Below are positions 1 through 5,336 of a stretch of 5,336 bases of DNA, piece by piece. Position numbers and translations under genes: made by a program. Below the pieces are notes generated by a model, which saw only the letters and a program-made list of their open reading frames with translations, ran no database searches and was not told the origin of the DNA. This DNA is from Helicobacter sp. (GTDB taxonomy: Bacteria > Campylobacterota > Campylobacteria > Campylobacterales > Helicobacteraceae): NCBI GenBank assembly GCA_029257755.1, contig JARIAP010000041.1:1-5336 (forward strand). The letters are read 5' to 3'. How positions within the stretch are numbered: the stretch's first letter is position 1; the number at the start of each line of letters is the position of its first letter.

Positions 1-488
1 TATGGGCTTAAAGAAATATCATACCCTTTTTTAAAACTTTCAAGTGGTAAAATATCATTTTGTGTGCCTTTTTCACCAACATCATTGCTAACTAATACAT
101 TTAAATAATCATCATTTGAAATGATAAATGAGCTTGTTTCTCCATCTTTTAAAGACATTCTGCCTTCAAAACCATAGTATCTAGTTATTCCAGCACCAAT
201 AATCATAACAATAAGAGCTAAATGAAATATATGGACACTTATCTTAAATCCAAATTTTGCACTTTTATACATGCATCCTATAATGTTAATTAAAATCCAT
301 ATATTTAATATTTCAAACCACCAAGATTTATATATTACATCATTTGCTACTATAGTTCCATATTCTTTTTCAACAAAAGTAGCCCAGCCAATTGATAATG
401 CGTATATAATCATTAAGAAAATACTTAGAATAATTGATGAAAATAGATTATTAAATATAGATGCCCATATGTTTTTTATCTTAAGCAT
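1..488 (-). CDS. ccsBA: Cytochrome c biogenesis protein CcsBA (ResB-CcsA fusion), N-terminal part, cut by window edge
   Basis: The product is an integral membrane protein of System II cytochrome c biogenesis, which exports haem and ligates it to apocytochrome CXXCH motifs. The window holds 162 codons and the frame is open at the left edge. They encode a ResB-type N-terminus: TM1 at about residues 12-35 ending in GWATFVEKEYGT, TM2 at about 58-74, and TM3 at about 83-101. TM3 is followed by the family signature GAGITRYYGFEG and the start of the large periplasmic loop. TM3 carries H86 and H89, one of which (probably H89) should be the TM haem-ligand histidine known in ResB proteins. The start is fixed by a GGAG ribosome site five bases before the ATG and by an in-frame stop (the end of the upstream lipoprotein gene) 12 bases before it. 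In Campylobacterota this protein is usually a single ResB-CcsA fusion of roughly 900-1,000 residues. The CcsA half lies outside the window, so the fusion is inferred. Confidence 0.88.
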   Translation of the reverse strand, partial: MLKIKNIWASIFNNLFSSIILSIFLMIIYALSIGWATFVEKEYGTIVANDVIYKSWWFEILNIWILINIIGCMYKSAKFGFKISVHIFHLALIVMIIGAGITRYYGFEGRMSLKDGETSSFIISNDDYLNVLVSNDVGEKGTQNDILPLESFKKGYDISLSP

Positions 489-500
489 AATTACTCCATA

Positions 501-1103
501 TTATTTGTCTTTGTTTGCCTGTGAATATTTTTCTAAAAATAATTTCATTCTTTTTTTGCTATCTTGTTCCACTTTATATTCTTCATTTTTTACAAAATCA
601 ATCATAGCTGTAAGAAAATTATTATTATATCCAACAAGACTTATAATTTGATTTCCGTTTGGTTCTAACCACAATATTAAAGGTGTTTTAGATAAATTAT
701 AATATCTTGACAATTCATCTGTATTCATAGTTTTGTTTATATATTTTATTTCATGATTTTTACTATAACTCGTATTTATATAATATGTTTTAAAATTATT
801 TTTTATAGTTTCATTCAATTTCTTATTATTTTTTATCTCTTGTTTTAAATCTTCACAATATTTACAATCATTGTTACCAAAAATAAGCATAATTGGTTTT
901 GTATCAGATTCTATAATTATATTATTAGATATAACATCTTCTAGTCCTTTATAGCCTTCAACATCTATATTTTGTATTACAGAATCAAGCTCACCAGTAT
1001 TATTGCTACCATCACTAATTGCTACTTTATCATCTTTACAAGCTATTACAAAATATAATGTAATAATTACTAAAAATTTTAAACTAATATTTATAATATT
1101 CAT
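501..1103 (-). CDS. Thioredoxin-fold lipoprotein with CKYC motif, probable cytochrome c maturation thiol oxidoreductase
   Basis: This 200-residue protein has a lipoprotein signal peptide (hydrophobic residues 8-21, lipobox VIAC, lipidated Cys at C22) and then a linker of about 40 residues. A thioredoxin fold follows: beta strand IMLIFG, active site C80-K-Y-C83, and a cis-proline segment with T140-P141. It should be membrane-anchored and face the periplasm. The end lies 12 bp before ccsBA, so the two are almost certainly cotranscribed. H. pylori likewise has a thioredoxin-fold Dsb/CcmG-like protein (HP0377, CSYC motif) next to its ccsBA gene (HP0378), and a similar role in reducing apocytochrome c is inferred here. 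The classic CcmG signature around the cis-Pro (GxxGxPET) is absent, so this is closer to the SoxW/DsbC-like thioredoxin_2 type. It is homologous to the gene immediately upstream. The start is supported by AAAGGAG five to six bases upstream and by the signal peptide; the frame itself stays open further upstream. Substrate and redox direction cannot be read from sequence. Confidence 0.85.
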   Translation of the reverse strand: MNIINISLKFLVIITLYFVIACKDDKVAISDGSNNTGELDSVIQNIDVEGYKGLEDVISNNIIIESDTKPIMLIFGNNDCKYCEDLKQEIKNNKKLNETIKNNFKTYYINTSYSKNHEIKYINKTMNTDELSRYYNLSKTPLILWLEPNGNQIISLVGYNNNFLTAMIDFVKNEEYKVEQDSKKRMKLFLEKYSQANKDK

Positions 1104-1131
1104 ATTATCTCCTTTAACTTTAGGTGTTGTT

Positions 1132-1719
1132 TCAATTTTTTGACTGCTTTTCTATATCTGTCTCATATTCTAAAAACCCATTTACACGCTCTTTTTGTGT
1201 CTTAAAGTTTTTCCAAATATCATTATACACAAATTCTAATACATGGATTATTCTTTTTTCACCCGGAAATCCATAAATACGCATAATTTCCTTACCATCT
1301 GTAGAAACAAAAACTATTAATGGCAATGCAGTTAGATTGTATAACCTAGCCATATCCATTGAACTTAATCCGGATAGATTTAGATATGGTATAGAATGTT
1401 TTTTTTTGTCATTTATATTTATATAATATGGCAGAAAGTTTAATTCTATATAGCCTTGTATTGTTGAATTTCCAATTAAACTTGTAGCTAATATATTGCA
1501 ATGATAGCAATCATCTTTACCAAATACTATCATTGTTGGTTTATCTCCTAAATTTATTTGTTTGCTATTAAGAAATATAGAATCTAAGTTAGAGTTTGTA
1601 TTTACATCTGCAACAGGTTGTTTAACAAATTCCGTAGCATTTACATTATAAAAACAAAATAATAAAATTGCAAGAACTTTAATACACTTTATTTGTAATT
1701 TATATGTGTAATTAAGCAT
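1132..1719 (-). CDS. Secreted thioredoxin-fold protein with CYHC motif, tandem paralogue of the CKYC lipoprotein
   Basis: This 195-residue periplasmic protein has a Sec signal peptide (basic start, hydrophobic residues 13-25, likely signal peptidase I cleavage after the NVNA at 26-29). The Cys at position 22 follows Phe and does not fit a lipobox. The thioredoxin fold is clear: strand TMIVFG, active site C71-Y-H-C74, and a cis-proline segment ALPLIVF with P133. It aligns along most of its length with the next gene downstream (shared KPxM, FGxxDCxxC, YYIN, RxYNLxxxPLI and a C-terminal FLE), so the pair arose by duplication or by recruitment of a close relative. It is the first gene of the cassette that ends in ccsBA. 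The start is fixed by an in-frame TAA 21 bases upstream; the ribosome site AAAGG lies 11 bases before the ATG, a long spacing. A run of nine A residues encodes K105-K107. A role in cytochrome c thiol handling is inferred from context; a general Dsb-like role is the alternative. Confidence 0.84.
   Translation of the reverse strand: MLNYTYKLQIKCIKVLAILLFCFYNVNATEFVKQPVADVNTNSNLDSIFLNSKQINLGDKPTMIVFGKDDCYHCNILATSLIGNSTIQGYIELNFLPYYININDKKKHSIPYLNLSGLSSMDMARLYNLTALPLIVFVSTDGKEIMRIYGFPGEKRIIHVLEFVYNDIWKNFKTQKERVNGFLEYETDIEKQSKN
1399..1407 (-). repeat. Nine-base poly-A tract inside the CYHC thioredoxin gene
   Basis: Nine consecutive T on the plus strand (nine A in the coding strand) sit in the middle of the gene and encode three lysines, after D104 and before H108. 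The gene is in frame at this length. A change of one base would truncate the protein after the active site but before the cis-proline. Runs of this length can slip in Helicobacter-type genomes, but no variation is visible here. Confidence 0.5.
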
Positions 1720-1730
1720 ATATCTTTTTT

Positions 1731-1735
1731 CCTTT
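1731..1735 (-). promoter_or_regulatory. Ribosome binding site of the CYHC thioredoxin gene
   Basis: On the minus strand the motif AAAGG (continuing into a run of A) lies 11 bases before the ATG. This is longer than the five to six bases seen before the other genes. No other start in this frame would keep the signal peptide, because an in-frame TAA occupies 1738-1740. Confidence 0.5.
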
Positions 1736-1741
1736 GTTTAT

Positions 1742-1780
1742 AGTAAAATTATTATTATTTAATAAAACTATAATTTTACT
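1742..1780. repeat. 11-bp inverted repeat upstream of the thioredoxin cassette
   Basis: The arm agtaaaattat (1742-1752) is exactly inverted at 1770-1780, with 17 bases between. It overlaps the likely promoter or leader of the cassette and could be an operator or a weak hairpin. By rough estimate a few repeats of this quality are expected by chance in a window this AT-rich, so the function is open. Confidence 0.3.
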
Positions 1781-2183
1781 CTATAATTACAAATTAAGAG
1801 ATTATATGTATATAAGTTTTTTAAAAAATATATAAAATACTTTATTTATTCATTTTCATATAATTTTTTATTCCATTATTGTTAAGAAATATTATTTTAT
1901 TATTAGATAGCTAAAAATAAATATAGATAATAAGCAATATAATAAGATTTGTTAGCAAGAATATAAATTCAAGGTATTTGAATGAAAAATAGTTTAAGGC
2001 AATAAAGAATACTTTTTAAAAGACAAAATTATTGTGATATATAAATATAATGTAAATGTAGTAACTAAAAATAATTTATTTTATATGGTAGTTTATAATA
2101 TAAAATAATATTTAATTTAATTAAATTTTTTTATATTTTTAATATCTCTATACATTGATAATTATGCTTTATAGTAATTATTA

Positions 2184-2900
2184 TTATGTTTTTTGTTTAT
2201 TTATATAATTTTGTAAGATTAATAATATAAATATAATTAGAATAAGAGAGTATGATAAGAAATTTTTTTTATCAATCATAAAACATATAAATGTAGAAAA
2301 AACACCAACTAGAATAGGTATTAAGTTATTTTTAAATTTTAGATTCTCATATAAAAGAATACAAAATGTTGCAATTACAATGAAGTCTAATCCATGAATT
2401 TCTTTTATAAATTCTATACTATTTCCAAGCAAAGTTCCACTTACACAACCAGTAATCCAATATATGTGATTTAAAAGAGAAATATAAAACATTACTTTTT
2501 GATTATATAACTCATCTTGTATGTTTTGTGTTTTTTGCTCTCTAAGATTTAATATAGCAAATGTTTCATCAGTAACGCTAAATATTAGATACCATTTTCT
2601 AAATCCACCTATTTTATATCGTTTTAGATTTGCAATTGCATAAAAGAATTGTCTAGCATTTACACTAAGTGATATAATTGCTATGCTTATTAATGGTATT
2701 CCACCAGCAAGCCATGCTACTGCTATATATTGCATAGCACCAGCATAAATTATAATAGACATAATAAGACTAATCCATGCACTATAACCAGCATTTGCCA
2801 TCATTATGCCAAATACACAACCCATAAGTATATAAGTTGCCATAATTGGTAGGCTATATGGAAAAGCTTCTAAAAAGGCTTTTCTTTCATTATAATTCAT
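2184..2900 (-). CDS. azlC: AzlC family branched-chain amino acid exporter large subunit
   Basis: This is a 238-residue inner-membrane protein of the AzlC/YgaZ family, which with the small subunit AzlD/YgaH exports branched-chain amino acids. The length is typical. Hydrophobic segments lie at about residues 17-37, 41-64, 68-90, 135-158, 171-186, 192-209 and 213-232. Family landmarks are visible: FG in the first segment, YAGAMQY at 52-58, SVNARQFFY at 79-87 (usual form VNLRHxLY), VTDETFAI at 109-116, and the WITGCVSGTLLG stretch at 148-159. The start is fixed by AAGGAA about five bases upstream and an in-frame TAA at 2913-2915. The gene ends in two consecutive stop codons. It begins 40 bp after the low-complexity protein gene and is probably cotranscribed with it. 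azlD, which normally follows directly and often overlaps, is not present downstream. The exact substrate cannot be told from sequence. A run of eight A lies within codons for D210-K-K-N. Confidence 0.9.
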   Translation of the reverse strand: MNYNERKAFLEAFPYSLPIMATYILMGCVFGIMMANAGYSAWISLIMSIIIYAGAMQYIAVAWLAGGIPLISIAIISLSVNARQFFYAIANLKRYKIGGFRKWYLIFSVTDETFAILNLREQKTQNIQDELYNQKVMFYISLLNHIYWITGCVSGTLLGNSIEFIKEIHGLDFIVIATFCILLYENLKFKNNLIPILVGVFSTFICFMIDKKNFLSYSLILIIFILLILQNYINKQKT

Positions 2901-2940
2901 TTTATTCCTTAGTTATAAATAAATTATTTATATTAATAAT

Positions 2941-5336
2941 TTATTTATTTTTACCAAAATGTATATTAAAACTTATTTCTGAACCATCAAGTATTTCATG
3001 GAGTTTTTCTTTGGGTGTATTTTTAAAGAAATCAATAAGAGAATCTGCATCCATTTCTTTAACACTATTTAATGTTTGATTGGAATCTATATTTGTAATT
3101 TTTTCATCTAATATATTATCTTTGTTTGTATCTGTAGATTCTATCACACTATTATTTATTTTCATCTCTTCCATTTCTTCTTGATTTAAAATCTCAATAT
3201 TATCTGCTTCACCTAATGCTTTTGCTAACTCGTTTTCTGTAAGATTTTGTATATTATCTTCGTTTGAAGGTAACATTACATATTCTATATTTTTGTCTAA
3301 TTCATTATTAGATTCTATATTTTCTGTTGTTGGATAGTTATTTTGTAATAATGAATTTGTATCTATACCATCTATATCTATAGATGATAAATCATTTTTA
3401 GCATCGTTTAATATATTTTCGCTAGATTCTATATCTACTTCTTGTGTATTATTTGAATCTAAATTTGTTTCATCTAATAAATTATTAGTTAAATTATCCA
3501 TATTAGTTTCTGTTGATTCCATAAAATCTTTAGAATCTACATTATCTTGTATTTCTGTATCTAAACTAATTGAGCTATCATTGTTTATATCTATATCTAA
3601 ATTTAGCATTTCATTATCTAATGATAAATCATCATTATTTATATCTTTTTCTTGTGTGCTTGTATCTAACTCTAGTATTTCATCATCTAATAAATCATTC
3701 TTATTTGTTTGTTGTTCTATATCATTTATTTGATTATTAGAAGTAGATTCCATTAAGTCATTTAAATCTATACTTATATCATCTATTAAATTGTCGTTAG
3801 TCTTTGTATCTAAATTATCTTTTTGTTCTATATCTAAATTTAGCATTTCATTATTTGATAATAAATTATCAAATTCTTTTGTTGAATCTTTACTTTCATT
3901 ATTTATATCATTTTGATTAATATCACCTGTATCTATATTAAGTATATTATCAATCTTGCTGTCTAGTTCTGTATTGTGTTCTATAGTTTTTTCATTATTA
4001 ACATCTTTTAATACATTATTAATCTCTGAAATTGTTTCTTCTGCAAATAATGTTGGTTTATTATCATTATCCATATTAGAATCTAATTTTTCTAATGTAT
4101 CATTACTTTTTTCATTGTTAATATTTTCTTGTAATGTATTGTTGTTGTCTATTTTTTCTTGATTTAATGTAGAATCTAGATTTAAATCATCAATACTTAA
4201 ATCATTTAAATTATTATCACTCATTAAATCTAAATCATTAGATTCTTTTGATATTTCATTGTTGCTATCAATATTATTGTTAAATGATAATTCTCCTATA
4301 TCATTTAATGCTGTGTTGTCATATTCTTGTGTGTCAATATTATTTTGTATGTTTTTTTCTTGATTTACCTCATTTATTTGTGTAAGATTATTATCTATAT
4401 TTTCAAATGCACCTTCTAATGCAGCAGTTAAATCATCAAATGCATCATTAAGTGTATTGTTTATATCGTTTTGATTAGATTCTATATCATTATTTTGATT
4501 TGTATTTTTTGCTATTATAACTTCTTTATTGAAATCTTGTTTATCTAAATCCTTATTTTCTTCATTTTTATCTTCAATATTGAAATTCTCTATTTCCATA
4601 GAATCAAGATTTATATCCCCTAAAATATTTTCTTCTTTATTGATATTTTCATTATTTAGCATATTTGTATCTTGTGATGTCTTTATTTGCTCTATATTTT
4701 CATTTATATTGTTAGATTGTAATATTTCCTTTGCGTTATCTGTATTGTCATTATTTATATTTTCTTGTATATTGTATTGTTCTATTTCTTTTTGTGCCTT
4801 TTTAACTTCTTCTTCTTTAGATTGCATAAATTTTTTTGGGCTAGGTTGCAATAAGTCTCTTTCATCTTCACTTAAAAATAAATCATCATCTATATTTTTA
4901 GCTACTTCTTTTGCTTCCTCTTCTATTGGGATTCCAAGACTTGCTGCTTTTAGTGCCGATGAATCTACAATTGCATCTAAATCAAAATTATCTAAATCCA
5001 ATGGATCATCATTTTTTGGTTTAAGATCGCTTAAGTCATTATCAAATATTGAATTACTTTGTTGTGTATCTTCTTTATAGTTATCATCTTTATTGATATT
5101 ATCTTGTTTATTATTGCTAGATATTACTTCACCTGCCTCTTCAAGACTTGAAAAATCAATGGAATCTGGATTAAAATCTAACTCATCTTTCAACTCATCT
5201 TCTTTATCCTGCTCTTTTGTTAAACTTATTTCTTCTGGTGGATTTATTTCAGCAGATTTTAAATCCATATGTATTTCATTCATATTATCTTTATAATTAA
5301 TATTATCTAAGTCCATTTCTTCTAAATTATTAATAT
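2941..5336 (-). CDS. Large Asn/Asp/Glu-rich low-complexity acidic protein, 5' end beyond window
   Basis: I do not recognise this protein by name. An ATG occurs at 5316, but the same frame stays open to the window edge through six further codons of the same style (I-N-N-L-E-E), and only a weak GAAGAA precedes that ATG. The true start therefore probably lies outside, and 797 codons are visible. Numbered from the 5316 Met (791 residues), hand counts give about 142 Asn (18%) and 203 Asp+Glu (26%), no Cys, no Trp and one Arg (R153). No signal peptide or membrane segment is seen. Most of it is a disordered-looking sea of Asn, Asp, Ser and Thr with recurring alternating motifs such as LDLD, LNLDI and ISIDL. 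Islands poor in Asn stand out: about 104-180 (Lys/Glu helix, LGIPIEEE, LSEDERDLL), 291-308 (DDLTAALEGAFENID), 693-709 (ENELAKALGEAD) and the tail 755-791, which looks folded. H. pylori has acidic 'poly E-rich' proteins of broadly similar style; homology is unproven. A cytoplasmic scaffold is possible; no function can be assigned. Confidence 0.85.
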   Translation of the reverse strand, partial: INNLEEMDLDNINYKDNMNEIHMDLKSAEINPPEEISLTKEQDKEDELKDELDFNPDSIDFSSLEEAGEVISSNNKQDNINKDDNYKEDTQQSNSIFDNDLSDLKPKNDDPLDLDNFDLDAIVDSSALKAASLGIPIEEEAKEVAKNIDDDLFLSEDERDLLQPSPKKFMQSKEEEVKKAQKEIEQYNIQENINNDNTDNAKEILQSNNINENIEQIKTSQDTNMLNNENINKEENILGDINLDSMEIENFNIEDKNEENKDLDKQDFNKEVIIAKNTNQNNDIESNQNDINNTLNDAFDDLTAALEGAFENIDNNLTQINEVNQEKNIQNNIDTQEYDNTALNDIGELSFNNNIDSNNEISKESNDLDLMSDNNLNDLSIDDLNLDSTLNQEKIDNNNTLQENINNEKSNDTLEKLDSNMDNDNKPTLFAEETISEINNVLKDVNNEKTIEHNTELDSKIDNILNIDTGDINQNDINNESKDSTKEFDNLLSNNEMLNLDIEQKDNLDTKTNDNLIDDISIDLNDLMESTSNNQINDIEQQTNKNDLLDDEILELDTSTQEKDINNDDLSLDNEMLNLDIDINNDSSISLDTEIQDNVDSKDFMESTETNMDNLTNNLLDETNLDSNNTQEVDIESSENILNDAKNDLSSIDIDGIDTNSLLQNNYPTTENIESNNELDKNIEYVMLPSNEDNIQNLTENELAKALGEADNIEILNQEEMEEMKINNSVIESTDTNKDNILDEKITNIDSNQTLNSVKEMDADSLIDFFKNTPKEKLHEILDGSEISFNIHFGKNK
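3590..3617 (-). repeat. 28-bp direct repeat, copy 2 (within the acidic protein gene)
   Basis: This copy is identical to 3827-3854, 237 bp (exactly 79 codons) away, in the same reading frame. It encodes NEMLNLDI at residues 568-575 (numbered from the Met at 5316) and is the longest exact internal repeat I found in the gene. Confidence 0.8.
3827..3854 (-). repeat. 28-bp direct repeat, copy 1 (within the acidic protein gene)
   Basis: This is the partner of 3590-3617. It encodes NEMLNLDI at residues 489-496. Sequence beyond the 28 bp is related but diverged (both units later carry D-L/F-M-E-S-T), which fits an old in-frame duplication of about 79 codons. Confidence 0.8.

Larger units (their letters stand above)
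1720..2183. other. 464-bp AT-rich intergenic region between azlC and the thioredoxin-ccsBA cassette
   Basis: By hand count about 13% of the bases are G or C. I see no convincing gene in it. It must hold the 3' end of the azlC transcript and probably the promoter of the thioredoxin-ccsBA cassette. The nearest match to the Campylobacterota -10 box (TAnAAT) at a sensible distance is TAAAAT on the minus strand at 1773-1778, but such hexamers are common by chance in DNA like this. No GC-containing stem followed by a T run is present, so azlC has no recognisable intrinsic terminator. G+C rises to about 20% at 1941-2040. On the minus strand an open stretch of 34 codons without an ATG (1914-2015) encodes a strongly hydrophobic peptide. 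On the plus strand a start-less 36-codon stretch (1998-2105) is also open. Both are within what AT-rich noise can produce; a decayed gene is possible. Confidence 0.6.

Noticed and set aside
271..651. Plus-strand open frame of 126 codons
   Set aside because: It is antisense to the ccsBA start and the end of the lipoprotein gene, both of which have clear family motifs and ribosome sites.
1749..1762. Possible Fur box (TAATAAT-type) upstream of the thioredoxin cassette
   Set aside because: Only a directly repeated ATT run is present, not the inverted TAATAATnATTATTA pattern; such runs are common in this gap.
2113..2135. Palindrome of A and T followed by a T run on the plus strand, terminator-like
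   Set aside because: The stem has no G or C, and no gene on the plus strand ends here; it points the wrong way for azlC.
2914..2932. 9-bp inverted repeat between the acidic gene and azlC
   Set aside because: The stem is all A/T with a one-base loop and no T tract; it is not a credible terminator and fits chance.
2846..3079. Plus-strand open frame of 77 codons across the azlC/acidic-gene junction
   Set aside because: It lies opposite two real genes and has no recognisable features; it is a shadow of AT-rich coding DNA.
3100..4800. Many short recurring words in the acidic gene suggesting a CRISPR array or tandem satellite
   Set aside because: The words recur irregularly, are in frame and reflect repeated Asn/Asp/Ile/Leu codons; there is no constant repeat-spacer unit.
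3956..5296. Plus-strand open frames rich in Ser, Leu, Phe and Ile opposite the acidic gene (3956-4162, 4529-5080, 5093-5296)
   Set aside because: Their composition is the direct complement of Asn/Asp/Glu/Ile codons on the other strand, and none shows a domain or ordered membrane topology.
5314..5316. ATG at 5316 as the start of the acidic protein
   Set aside because: The frame continues upstream to the edge with the same style of sequence and there is no good ribosome site, so it is more likely an internal Met.

Overview
This 5.3-kb window is very AT-rich: about 25% G+C in sampled coding stretches and about 13% in the one long gap. All five recognisable genes lie on the minus strand. The fused System II cytochrome c assembly gene, its thiol-disulfide partners and the base composition suggest a member of the Campylobacterota, most likely a low-G+C Helicobacter or a relative. 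The species cannot be told from the window.

In the direction of transcription (right to left), the layout is as follows. (1) A large Asn/Asp/Glu-rich low-complexity protein runs off the right edge; 797 codons are visible and its true start is not seen. (2) Forty bases later comes azlC, the large subunit of a branched-chain amino acid exporter family, with no azlD beside it. (3) A 464-bp gap follows that holds no convincing gene. (4) Next are two tandem, homologous, secreted thioredoxin-fold proteins, the first with a cleavable signal peptide and a CYHC motif, the second a lipoprotein with a CKYC motif. (5) Twelve bases after the second comes the 5' part of ccsBA (ResB-CcsA type cytochrome c synthase), which runs off the left edge.

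Genes 4 and 5 form a tight cassette with gaps of 28 and 12 bp, which reads as a cytochrome c maturation operon. The periplasmic thioredoxin-fold proteins would handle the thiols of apocytochrome c CXXCH motifs or of the assembly machinery, and CcsBA would export haem and attach it. Genes 1 and 2 look like a separate transcription unit whose products have no obvious link to cytochrome c.

The main points of interest are the tandem thioredoxin pair with different active sites and anchoring, the low-complexity acidic protein with a few islands of ordinary sequence and an ordered C-terminal tail, and the azlC without azlD followed by an AT-rich gap about large enough to have once held it. I saw no mobile element, CRISPR array, tRNA or rRNA, and no intrinsic terminator with a GC-containing stem. 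I found no clear evidence of a wholly new system.
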